Made by a program: the position numbers and the translations under genes. A stretch of 64,000 nt of DNA from an uncultured Lachnospiraceae bacterium (lineage in GTDB: Bacteria > Bacillota > Clostridia > Lachnospirales > Lachnospiraceae), in assembly GCA_910588865.1 (NCBI GenBank), contig CAJUSJ010000007.1, forward strand, positions 9,746 to 73,745, in the 5' to 3' direction. Below are positions 51,589 to 60,900 of the stretch, piece after piece. The notes below the pieces were generated by a model. The model saw nothing but the letters and a program-made list of their open reading frames with translations, had not been told where the DNA came from and searched no databases. Every line of letters starts with the position of its first letter. Positions within the stretch are counted from its first letter, which is position 1.

Positions 51589-53076
51589 ATGGCAAAACCA
51601 ATAAGCGGGCAACTTTTAAAGGTCCGGAGAATGGAGAAGATGCAGATCCACGATATTCCAAAGGAAGAACGGCCGGTTTTTCATATGTCATCCCCCACAG
51701 GCTGGATCAATGATCCCAATGGATTTTCTGTATTCCAGGGTCAGTACCATCTGTTTTTCCAATATCACCCATTTAGTAAGAAATGGGGGCCCATGCATTG
51801 GGGGCATTGTACGAGCAAAGATTTGATCAGGTGGGAGTATCTTCCCGCCGCGATGGCTCCGGATGAATCCTATGATGAGGGGGGATGTTATTCTGGAAGC
51901 GCCATCGAGGTGGATGGAGAGCATGTGCTGATTTATACAGGAGTCATGGACCGGTATTTGGATGATGGATTCCATTATTACAGGCAGGTGCAGTGCATGG
52001 CAAAGGGAGATGGTGTTGATTATGTAAAACACAAGGAGAATCCCGTGATCACAGGGGAGACCACCCCGGAGGGAAGCAGCCTGGAGGATTTTAGGGATCC
52101 CAAGGTCTGGAAAGAGGAGGATGGATATTACCTGGTAGTGGGAAGCCGGGCAGAGGATGGAAGCGGGCAGATATTGCTGTACCGTTCTGAGGATCTGGAG
52201 CGATGGGAGTATGTGACGGTTCTGGACCAGAGCGGCAACCGATACGGAAAGATGTGGGAGTGTCCGGACTTTTTCGCCCTTGGAGATAAGCAGATCCTTG
52301 TGGTTTCGCCCCAGGATATGCGGGCCGAGGGGCTGGAATTCCACAATGGCAATAACTCTATTTTTATCTATGGACAGTATGATAAAGAATCCCATGAATT
52401 TAAACGGGAGAAAGTGACGTCTGCCGACTACGGCCTTGATTTTTATGCTTCCCAGACTTTGCTGGCCCAGGATGGACGCCGGATCCTCGTCGGCTGGATG
52501 CAGTCCTGGGACGCCAATATTACGCCAGCTGATTTCCAGTGGTCCGGTATGATGACGGTTCCCAGAGAGCTGACACTGGAGCGGGGGCGGATTTATCAGA
52601 GGCCTGTCAGGGAGCTGGAAGCATACCGAAAGGATATGGTTCAATATGAGAATCTGACCATAACAGGTTCCACTGTATTGGAGAATATCCGGGGCAGGGT
52701 TCTGGAACTTCTGGTGGAGATCACGGAATTTGAATTCGACCATTTCCGAATTGAGTTTGGGAAAAATGACGACTACGAGACATTCCTGCAGTACAGCCGC
52801 AAAAAAAGGTGTCTCACCATAGACAGAACCCATTCGGGAATCGACAGGGATGTGGTCTGCCGCCGGAAGATGGAGATTGCCCCCATGGCGGGAGACAATG
52901 GCGGGGAGGTATTAAAGCTCAGGGTCCTGCTGGATAAGTATTCTGTGGAGGTATTTGCCAATGACGGGGAGAAGGTGATGTCGTCCCTGTTTTATACGCC
53001 CCTTGAAGCGGACGGGATTGTGTTTGATTGTGACGGAACAGCGGGGATAAATGTTGTGAAGTATGATCTTCAATGA
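51589..53076 (+). CDS. Sucrose-6-phosphate hydrolase (GH32)
   Basis: This 495-residue GH32 enzyme has the nucleophile Asp42 in WINDPNG, Asp170 in the FRDP motif and the acid/base Glu224 in WECPDFF, followed by a C-terminal beta-sandwich. With the adjacent sucrose PTS it hydrolyses sucrose-6-phosphate in the cytoplasm (no signal peptide). GGAGG lies 8 nt before the ATG. It is the first gene of the LacI-controlled operon. Confidence 0.92.
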   Translation: MAKPISGQLLKVRRMEKMQIHDIPKEERPVFHMSSPTGWINDPNGFSVFQGQYHLFFQYHPFSKKWGPMHWGHCTSKDLIRWEYLPAAMAPDESYDEGGCYSGSAIEVDGEHVLIYTGVMDRYLDDGFHYYRQVQCMAKGDGVDYVKHKENPVITGETTPEGSSLEDFRDPKVWKEEDGYYLVVGSRAEDGSGQILLYRSEDLERWEYVTVLDQSGNRYGKMWECPDFFALGDKQILVVSPQDMRAEGLEFHNGNNSIFIYGQYDKESHEFKREKVTSADYGLDFYASQTLLAQDGRRILVGWMQSWDANITPADFQWSGMMTVPRELTLERGRIYQRPVRELEAYRKDMVQYENLTITGSTVLENIRGRVLELLVEITEFEFDHFRIEFGKNDDYETFLQYSRKKRCLTIDRTHSGIDRDVVCRRKMEIAPMAGDNGGEVLKLRVLLDKYSVEVFANDGEKVMSSLFYTPLEADGIVFDCDGTAGINVVKYDLQ

Positions 53077-53108
53077 AATACTGACAAACATTAAGGAGGA
53101 GGAAAAAC

Positions 53109-55046
53109 GTGGAAGAGAATTACTTAAAAGCGGCGCGGGAAATTTTAAACTGTGTAGGCGGGGAGACCAATATTGTCAGCGCGGCCCACTGCGCCACCAG
53201 GCTGAGACTTGTTTTAAAGGATGATTCTAAGATTGATCTGGATGCCCTGGAGCGGATTGATCTCGTGAAAGGGAATTTTAACAACGGCGGACAGTTCCAG
53301 ATCATTTTGGGAACCGGAATTGTCAACAAGGTATATGCGGAATTTATAAAAATAGCTCATATTACGGAGATGACCAAGGAGGAGTTAAAGCAGCAGGCGG
53401 CAAAGAAGATGAATCCGGTCCAGAAGCTGTTAAAGACCCTTGCCGATGTGTTTGTCCCCATTTTGCCGGCCCTTGTGGCATCTGGTCTTTTGATGGGTAT
53501 CAACAATATCCTGACAGCCCAGGGGATGTTTATTCCGGGGAAGTCGCTGGTGGAGGCGGTTCCGGCCATCAAGGATTTCGCGGAAATGGTGAATCTGTTT
53601 TCTAACGCGGGATTTACCTTTCTGCCGGTGCTGATCGGTTTTTCAGCCGCTAAGATTTTTGGGGCGACGCCTATTCTCGGCGCGGTTATCGGAGCGATTA
53701 TGATTCATCCAGATCTGATGAACGGATATGGCTATGGCCAGGCCCTTTTGGACGGGACGGTTCCTTACTGGCACATGTTTGGGCTGTCTGTGGCCAAGGT
53801 GGGATATCAGGGAACGGTTCTGCCCGTTATCGCTTCTTCATTCTGCCTGGCAGTGATTGAGAAGAGACTGAGGAAAGTGGTTCCCGCCATGCTGGATAAC
53901 ATTGTAACCCCGCTTTTATCGGTTCTCCTGGCAGGCGCGCTGACGTTTTTGTTCATCGGTCCGGTTATGAGGGGCGTGGGCGATGTGATGACCAACGGGG
54001 TGATGTGGCTGTTCTTTGATCTGGGAGCTGTTGGAGGTTTGATCTACGGGGTTACCTATCCCCTTCTGGTTATTACGGGTATGCACCACAGTTTGGTGAC
54101 AGCGGAGACGCAGATCCTTGCCAATATCGGAACACTGGGCGGTTCCCCTACATTCGCGGTTGTGGCCGCGGCTAACTGTGCCCAGGGCGCTGCCGCTCTG
54201 GCTGTAATGTGCAGATCAAAGAATGACCCCAAGATGAGAAGCATGGCATCTGCCTCCGGTATTTCTTCCATGCTTGGCATTACGGAGCCAGCCATCTTTG
54301 GTGTTAACCTGAAGCTGCGGTATCCCTTCTATGGGGCGTTGATCGGCGGCGGTGTGGGTGCCGCTTACGCGACCATCATGCATGTTCTGTCTGTTTCTCA
54401 GGGGCCCTGCGGCGTTATCGGCGTGATCTGTATCCGGCCTGACTGTATGGCACAGTTTATGGTTTCCATGGCAGTCGCGATCGCGAGTGCTTTCGCGGCC
54501 ACCATGATGCTGGGAAAGGTTCTTGGACAGAAGGAAGGTGAAGGTAAGGCAGGTAAACCGGCACCGGCAGCAGAGGAAAAACCTGCCGCGGGAATTGAGA
54601 CAGAACCAGGGTGTATCTACGCGCCGGTTGAGGGAAAGGCCATTCCTCATACAGAGATTCAGGATCCTACGTTCGCGGCAGGAGTCGTGGGGGAAGGTGT
54701 TGGCATTATCCCGGTAAAGGGAGAGGTGGTCGCGCCTTTTGACGGACAGATATCCATGTTCTTTGATACAAAGCACGCCATTGGCCTTGTGAGCGATGAT
54801 GGTGTGGAGATCCTGATTCATGTGGGCGTCAATACGGTAGAGTTAAACGGAAAGTATTTTACACCGTTAAAACAGTCAGGTGATAAGGTGAAAGCGGGAG
54901 ACCGCCTTCTGGAGTTTGATATGGACGGGATCCGGGGAGCTGGTTATGATCTGACCACGGCAGTGCTTGTGCCCGCGCCCAACCATGTGGAGCTGGTGAA
55001 GACAGGAGAAGTGAAGCAGCTGGATAAGATTTTGACTACTTCATAG
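53109..55046 (+). CDS. PTS sucrose/beta-glucoside-family EIIBCA
   Basis: The 645-residue fused permease has an EIIB domain at 1-90 with phospho-Cys28 (AAHCATRLRL), EIIC with about ten spans (about 105-465), a Gly/Ala/Lys/Glu linker, and EIIA with the active His in ILIHVGVNTVEL. The start is GTG at 53109 behind GGAGG. It lies 32 nt after the GH32 gene, which points to sucrose as substrate; with the EIIA on board only general HPr is needed. Confidence 0.92.
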   Translation: MEENYLKAAREILNCVGGETNIVSAAHCATRLRLVLKDDSKIDLDALERIDLVKGNFNNGGQFQIILGTGIVNKVYAEFIKIAHITEMTKEELKQQAAKKMNPVQKLLKTLADVFVPILPALVASGLLMGINNILTAQGMFIPGKSLVEAVPAIKDFAEMVNLFSNAGFTFLPVLIGFSAAKIFGATPILGAVIGAIMIHPDLMNGYGYGQALLDGTVPYWHMFGLSVAKVGYQGTVLPVIASSFCLAVIEKRLRKVVPAMLDNIVTPLLSVLLAGALTFLFIGPVMRGVGDVMTNGVMWLFFDLGAVGGLIYGVTYPLLVITGMHHSLVTAETQILANIGTLGGSPTFAVVAAANCAQGAAALAVMCRSKNDPKMRSMASASGISSMLGITEPAIFGVNLKLRYPFYGALIGGGVGAAYATIMHVLSVSQGPCGVIGVICIRPDCMAQFMVSMAVAIASAFAATMMLGKVLGQKEGEGKAGKPAPAAEEKPAAGIETEPGCIYAPVEGKAIPHTEIQDPTFAAGVVGEGVGIIPVKGEVVAPFDGQISMFFDTKHAIGLVSDDGVEILIHVGVNTVELNGKYFTPLKQSGDKVKAGDRLLEFDMDGIRGAGYDLTTAVLVPAPNHVELVKTGEVKQLDKILTTS

Positions 55047-55051
55047 GCAGC

Positions 55052-55098
55052 CCGGGTTCAGGCCCATCCGCAAGACGGTTTCGGGGGTCGGAACCCGG
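55052..55098 (+). terminator. Hairpin after the sucrose PTS gene
   Basis: CCGGGTTC (55052-55059) and GAACCCGG (55091-55098) form an 8-bp stem around a 31-nt partly paired loop. No T-tract follows, so partial read-through into the MBL gene is possible. Confidence 0.4.
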
Positions 55099-55131
55099 AA
55101 GCTTTGGAACGATGAAAGAAATGGAGGTATT

Positions 55132-55965
55132 ATGGAGATTCAGTACTTGGGAACAGCGGCAGCGGAAGGGTGGCCTGCTCTTTTCTGTGACTGCGCGATC
55201 TGCCGCCGCGCGCGGCGGGAAGGGGGGAAGGAGCTTCGGACCAGGACCCAGTCCATTGTTGACGGAAAGCTTCTCATTGATTTTCCTCCGGACACCTATA
55301 CACACGCGCTTAAATATTCCTTAAATCTGGGACAGATCCAGCACCTGCTGATCACACACTCCCACATGGATCACTTTTTTCCGGTGGAGCTGATTCACCG
55401 CCATGAGCATTTCGGCCACAACGCGGAGGGAATGCTTCATGTGTATGGCAATGAGGCGGTGGAGAAGGCGTTTTATGACGCGGTGCTCATTGACCGGTTT
55501 AAGGTTCATCCTCTGGATGACAGTGTTAAGTTTATCCGCCTGGAGCCGTTTGGTGATTTTGAGGCCCAGGGTTATCACATCATCCCTGTGCCCGCGGACC
55601 ATGATAAGAGGGAGACCTGCCTGATCTATATTATTGAGAAAGAGGGAAAATGCCTGCTGTACGGCCATGATACGGGACTGAACCTCAGTGAGGAGGCATG
55701 GGAGCGCATATTCAGCTACAAGTATGATCTGGTTTCCATGGATGCCACCATGGGACAGCAAAAGACCAATGGATATCATATGGGCCTTGGAGATGACGTG
55801 GAGCTTATACGGCTCTTGGAGGAAAAAGGGTGTGTTCATAGAGATACAGTGAAAGTGATTAATCATTTTTCTCATAACGGAGGAATGACCCACAGGGAAC
55901 TGGAGCGGTTTGCCGGGGAGCGGGGGATGATCGCCGCTTACGATGGCATGAAAGTGAATTTTTAA
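55132..55965 (+). CDS. MBL-fold metallo-hydrolase (PhnP-like)
   Basis: This 277-residue protein has the metal-binding motif THSHMDHF (His76, His78, Asp80, His81), later His and Asp ligands (PADHDKRETC, YGHDTG) and a CxCxxC cluster at 19-24, as in PhnP-type phosphodiesterases where it binds structural zinc. The substrate is unknown but is probably a cyclic or phosphodiester metabolite. GGAGG precedes the ATG. It may be read together with the sucrose genes. Confidence 0.82.
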   Translation: MEIQYLGTAAAEGWPALFCDCAICRRARREGGKELRTRTQSIVDGKLLIDFPPDTYTHALKYSLNLGQIQHLLITHSHMDHFFPVELIHRHEHFGHNAEGMLHVYGNEAVEKAFYDAVLIDRFKVHPLDDSVKFIRLEPFGDFEAQGYHIIPVPADHDKRETCLIYIIEKEGKCLLYGHDTGLNLSEEAWERIFSYKYDLVSMDATMGQQKTNGYHMGLGDDVELIRLLEEKGCVHRDTVKVINHFSHNGGMTHRELERFAGERGMIAAYDGMKVNF

Positions 55966-55982
55966 GTCAGAGTTATGGGCAG

Positions 55983-56034
55983 GGAGGATTTTGATGAGGG
56001 GATCAAAATCCTCCTGTTTGCCCTGGGGGGGGGG
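55983..56034. terminator. Bidirectional hairpin and G10 tract
   Basis: GGAGGATTTTGAT (55983-55995) and ATCAAAATCCTCC (56002-56014) form a 13-bp stem with a 6-nt loop between convergent genes. A run of ten G follows at 56025-56034, just past the stop of the minus-strand membrane-protein gene. Confidence 0.65.
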
Positions 56035-56040
56035 ACCCCG

Positions 56041-56814
56041 TCAGTGAAGAACGGGATCCAGCATGGCATCAATGGAGCATAATAGGATAGCGATTACAAA
56101 TAAAGCCACCATTCCCCCGCTTACAAGCTGAAAAGCCCCCATATCAGCGGCGATTAATACAACAAACGCGAGGATATAGGTGGCAAACAGCTGCATCATA
56201 TTCAAGCAAAAGAACTTCGCGCAGACATAGACAATTGACTTGCCGATGGTATAAGAAGCAGCCGTTGACGTGACCTTAAAAAAGAGGATTCCGCCGATCA
56301 CTATGATCCCCACTGGAACTATGGTAAAAAGTCTTGCCGCCAGGCTGTTGTACCCACCCAGTTGGGAAAGGATATATGTAATAAGAAAGGGAGCCAGGTA
56401 TGCGGAGACCAGCCCGTTTACCAAATACATAAGCCAGAGCTTCGCTTTATTCCAGATCCCTTTGGACCCCTTAAGGCCCATGGTAATGTCTGTTAAAAGC
56501 TTCATGGCCTCAAAAATGATGGAGGAGATCATGGCTTTCATCAGTTCACTTAAAATGTAATAAAAAGAGACAGCCTGGCCGAGATTATTTATGGTGTGGA
56601 TGGGGCTCAAAACACCAGAAACAATTTTGACAGCGATCAGGTACCAAAAACCGCCAAATGGCATCAGATCAATTAAGTTGGTGATCAGGTCATTCATGGA
56701 GCCGAATATATCGGAGATCATCAGCATTACTATAGGAAAAACAATAAAATACATTAAGAAAGCCAATGCCACGAAACTTATGATTGAATTTTTTGCCTTA
56801 TATTCTTTCGACAT
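56041..56814 (-). CDS. Multi-span membrane protein of the ATPase/HEPN cassette
   Basis: This 257-residue, strongly hydrophobic protein has about six spans (roughly 11-35, 50-72, 80-105, 125-155, 165-185, 205-250), a polar N-terminus (MSKEYKAKN) and short loops. The cytoplasmic loop TDITMGLKGSKGIWNKAKLW is the most charged part. I recognise no transporter family. It is the third gene of the cassette, 24 nt after the HEPN-like gene. A membrane effector or anchor role is possible from context only. Confidence 0.7.
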   Translation of the reverse strand: MSKEYKAKNSIISFVALAFLMYFIVFPIVMLMISDIFGSMNDLITNLIDLMPFGGFWYLIAVKIVSGVLSPIHTINNLGQAVSFYYILSELMKAMISSIIFEAMKLLTDITMGLKGSKGIWNKAKLWLMYLVNGLVSAYLAPFLITYILSQLGGYNSLAARLFTIVPVGIIVIGGILFFKVTSTAASYTIGKSIVYVCAKFFCLNMMQLFATYILAFVVLIAADMGAFQLVSGGMVALFVIAILLCSIDAMLDPVLH

Positions 56815-56838
56815 AATTTCTCGCCTTTCTCCTCGTTT

Positions 56839-57900
56839 CTACCCCAATATGTCTTCCACCGCTTCATATTCCAGGGGCGTTAAGTGGGCCAGGTCGTTCC
56901 GGGCTTTCCGGAACAGGTCAAGCTCCTGGTATCCCCGGGGAGTCAGTGAGATCCGTCCCATGCCCACCAGCTGGACAAGATGTCCCAGCTCCACATCCTG
57001 AGGACTGGTGATCACATCCCCAAAGGCGTTGTCGATAGGGAGGGCGGCGGAGATCTCTTTTTGGTGCTGGCTTACAAAGCGGCTCCGGTATTTCTCAATG
57101 ACCGGGAAGATCAGTTTGATCTGGCACTCCCATATCAGGCTGTCTATCCGGCTTTTATCCAGGTCCATGACAAAGGGTGAGAAGTCGCTGTGGCACTCCT
57201 TGTCAATAATGGAAGACAGGACATCTGCCGGGTTCCGGAGAAATGCCTGGCCCCGGCGGATACACTGAGCGCACAGTTCGATATCGTCGCTGCAGATGGT
57301 GGATACCATCTCCGCGAGATAGGGCCGCAGGGAGGACCGGATGGCGATATCCGTGCTGGCCAGGGCGCAGAAGGTAAACTTGTCGTACGCGTCAATGGTG
57401 TCAGAAAAGCTGATGTGCCGGACCCCTCTCACGGCCTTTGGCTTTCTGGCGCTGTCCTGGATCTCCAGTATAAAGACAGCGGGAGACATGTGGGAGGGGA
57501 CATTTTTGTTGTACTCTGCGATAAAACGGCTCCACTCTTCCAGTTTCTGTCCCGAGACAGCCTTTACCCAGATGTAGGAGGAGTTTAAAACAATATCCTC
57601 GCTTTTGGCCAGGAAGGAGGCGTAGGACATCCCGTACCGGTAGGATGCCCTTTTTTCTTTTTTGCAGTAATTGTCCAGAAGGTACTGCCCCACATCGCCT
57701 GTGGGACAGTCAATGGAGATCAGCCGATTCAGGGAGTTCTCCCCGTTCAGGATCTCCGCGATTATCTCATACATGGTCTCATGCCAGGGGACAAATGCCG
57801 GCATGCTTAGAATGACGCTTTTGTTGTCCAGTATGGCATCTGTGACCATGTCAATAAAGTGCTTTGCTTTGGTTATCTGTTTCCACCAGATCTGTTCCAT
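56839..57900 (-). CDS. HEPN-like protein partnered with giant ATPase
   Basis: In this 353-residue protein the C-terminal 100 residues look like a HEPN domain. A helix with IWECQIKLIFPVIEKYRSRF is followed by KARNDLAH, which contains the Rx4H ribonuclease motif (Arg334, His339). The N-terminal half (about 1-150) has alternating strands and helices resembling a P-loop fold, but the expected GK(S/T) is absent (DNKSVILSMPAFVPW), so it may be a degenerate ATPase. The ribosome site AGGAGG lies inside the last codons of the upstream 1825-residue gene and the gap is 3 nt, so translation is coupled. Ribonuclease activity is inferred from the motif; some HEPN domains are not enzymes. Confidence 0.7.
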   Translation of the reverse strand: MEQIWWKQITKAKHFIDMVTDAILDNKSVILSMPAFVPWHETMYEIIAEILNGENSLNRLISIDCPTGDVGQYLLDNYCKKEKRASYRYGMSYASFLAKSEDIVLNSSYIWVKAVSGQKLEEWSRFIAEYNKNVPSHMSPAVFILEIQDSARKPKAVRGVRHISFSDTIDAYDKFTFCALASTDIAIRSSLRPYLAEMVSTICSDDIELCAQCIRRGQAFLRNPADVLSSIIDKECHSDFSPFVMDLDKSRIDSLIWECQIKLIFPVIEKYRSRFVSQHQKEISAALPIDNAFGDVITSPQDVELGHLVQLVGMGRISLTPRGYQELDLFRKARNDLAHLTPLEYEAVEDILG

Positions 57901-57903
57901 AGT

Positions 57904-60900
57904 TTAATCCTCCTGACGGATGGCGTAGTCCAGAATCTCGTCGTCGATGTCCTGCACGCTTCCCATCATCTGACAGAAATTGTGTCTGGCAAACCGGTAG
58001 CGTCCATGGCCCGCGTGCTGGAGCACATTCAATTCCCGCATCTCCTCCATAAGCGCCGCGACCTTTTCCCTGGTGAGGGAGGAGATCCTGGAGATCCCGT
58101 AGCCGGAGGCAGTGGAGAGGATATCCTGGGCGCCGCATCCGTTCTGGCCTTTGCTGTTGTGATAATGAAACGCGGTGAGAAGGGCGATGAGATAGTAGTA
58201 ATCATCGTCGCCGTATTTCAGGGTAATGAAAAACTTTTCCCTGATCTGTTCTTCCAAGGTCTTGTCGGAGAGGGCCTTCTTGATGTGCTCCTCCCTGACA
58301 ATGTAGGGCGGCGTCTCGGTTTCCGAGTAGCCCGCGTAATCCCGTCCCATGGCCTCCACAAGCTTCGCGCAGTACAGCTGGAGAAGGCCTGGAAAATAGT
58401 TTGTGGTGCCGAAGATGGTGGAGATCAGCATCTGGGTCTTGCTGTCATCGGGGAACCGGAAGCCTAAGTAGGACAGGGGAACCTCCAGCAGTTCTCTGGC
58501 CTCTGTGGACTTAAACGGGGTCACGGTCAGGGAACTTAAGTGGGTGAGAACACTGTTGTTGCTCAGAGCGATATTTTTCTTAAAACGGACAATGTCCCGC
58601 AGTCCGGCAACCACGAATTTAAATCGTCCGGGTCCCACGCCCTGGATATCCTTGAGAGCGTCAAATGGCATGTAGTCCACTGCCTCGCAGCTCTCGATAA
58701 ACACGTCAGCCTCATCCATCAAAAGAAGGAGATAGGGGATGTGGTCAGGGCCGGAGGTGTCCCGCAGCCGGTTTTTGATATCCCGGGACAGCTGGTCCCA
58801 GTCCTCTGTAATGTGTTCGGTTTTTAAGATTCCCTCGTCGTACAGGGCTCCTGAGATCCTTCTGGCCGCGGCCCGGTAGTCTAAGCCCTTTAAGTCGATC
58901 AGGATGGCCCGGTCCCTGTTTTCATTCATGTTGATGTCCTTCTGGGCCATGCGCAGGAGAGCGGACTTGCCCAGCTGCCGTCCGCCGTAGACGATGTTTA
59001 CTCCGGAGGCGGACTCGATCTTTTCCAGTTCATGTTTCCTTCCCATAAAGATCTCAGGGGGCATGAGCTTGGCGGAGTCGGAGACATAGGGCTGGCAGGC
59101 GGCAAATGGGATGGTCACGGCCATGAGCATCCGGTTGACCGCGGTCTCCGAGTAGTGGTTGGCCAGATAGACCAGGACCACCCGGTCGACGACCAGGAAT
59201 GTCTTGCTGGCAAACTCGGTTTTTGTCTTCCTTGCCAGCTCCCTTCTGTCCGGCAGGGTCAGGGTGTGGTCTAAGAGGATCAGCGTATTTTTCGCGGTGC
59301 CGATCTCTTTAAAGGTGTCGATGAGTCGTCCGGCATCCATTTTCCCGAAAATATTCACCACACGAAATCCCTTTTCCTCTGCCTCTGAGCCGAAGACAGA
59401 GATGGGGTGCTTGTAATTGCTCTTCCGCCCGTTGGCGGGACGCTTGAGAGTCACCTGGTAGTGGTCCTTTCCCTGGATCGGCGCGTGGGGGGTCACTTCT
59501 TCTACGGCAAAGCCAAGGGTCAGAAGCAGGTCCCGGATCCTGGACGGGGGCGCGCCGTTGCCTTTGGGCCAGTTCTCGATCAGGCGTCCGGCCCCTTTGG
59601 TGTCCTTGTTGTGCTGTCCTTTCAAAAGACGGGACTGGAGAGTGGAGCGGGCGGTTCCCGCCTGGCTGGAGTTTAGGGGGTATTCCCGCAGAAATTCCTC
59701 CAGATAGTCCTGCTGAATAAAATTGGTGTCAGACTCCAAGTCATTGGCGGCCAGGCGGTTCAGCAGGTCCTCGGCCGCGGCGTAGTTTTGGGAGTGGATC
59801 CTGGCCTGTATCTGGGTTACCGCATCCTGGATAGTCTTATGGTCCCGCCAGTGAGGGTTCTCCTTCTCATAGGACGTCAGGCTGGCCATGAGCTCCACGC
59901 CCCGGATCTGGGCGTCCTCCTTGATCTTCTGGCGGATAGCTGCCAGGATCTTGTAGAAAAATCCGTAATTGTCCGTGTCCATGGCCCAGGTGTACCAGGA
60001 ATCCATGATCTGGATCAGGGCCTCTTTCCGGTCCTCCGCCGTGTTGTCGATCTGGCCGTAGCTCTGGGCCAGCTCCAGGTCTTCGATAAATTCCCTCCGT
60101 TTGTTTTCCAGGTCTTTCCTGGGATAGAGGACCGCGTTTTCGATGCTGCTGTTCAGCAGCTCCTTATTTTTTACCCCCGCGGAATATTTTTTCAGATACC
60201 GCAAAATAAGGGCAGCGCAGCCGTAGTCGTCCCCGCCGTTAAAAATCTCCACAAGCCTGTCCTCCAGGCTTTTTTCCGGCGATGTAAAATGGTCCTCGAT
60301 CCGGGAGAGGACGGACAGCTCCGGGATCTCGTTGACATCGTCAAGAACCGGAAGATAGTCGTCATCCAACAAGACCTTGTCGTTTTTTAAGAACCCCAGG
60401 TAAAAATACAGGCTGGAGTCCTCCTCATAGCTTCCATCCAGGCGGCTGGCAAGCTCTGTGAGGGTGGCCTGGAGGACAGACCGCCCGGCCTGGTCTTTTG
60501 AGGTGTCAGGCCCGCTGTTTTTGAGAGACGAGACCGCGGCGCTGATGTTCTTCAAAAGGGTATTTCTGGCGCGTCTATAGTCAATAAAGCCTGGGTCATT
60601 TTCATCAACGGAATTCTCCTCCAGGGCAGACACATAGCCGCAGAGGACCACCACCACTTTTTTCACCAGCTTAAAGAGATTCATCCGCAGGCTGCTCATA
60701 AGGTCGGAGGTTCTTTTCACAAGGCGCATATTGGTGGCGGCCAGCTCCCAGTTGGTGTCCAGGACCTGGTCAATCTTGGCCGGGTCGATGTTGTCCGCCC
60801 TGATGGCCTCCCCGTCCTTTATGTAGCTGGTGCTCAGGAAATCCCTGATGATGTCCAGGTATTCCCGGTTGTCGTCCTTCACAGCCTCAAGGCACACAAC

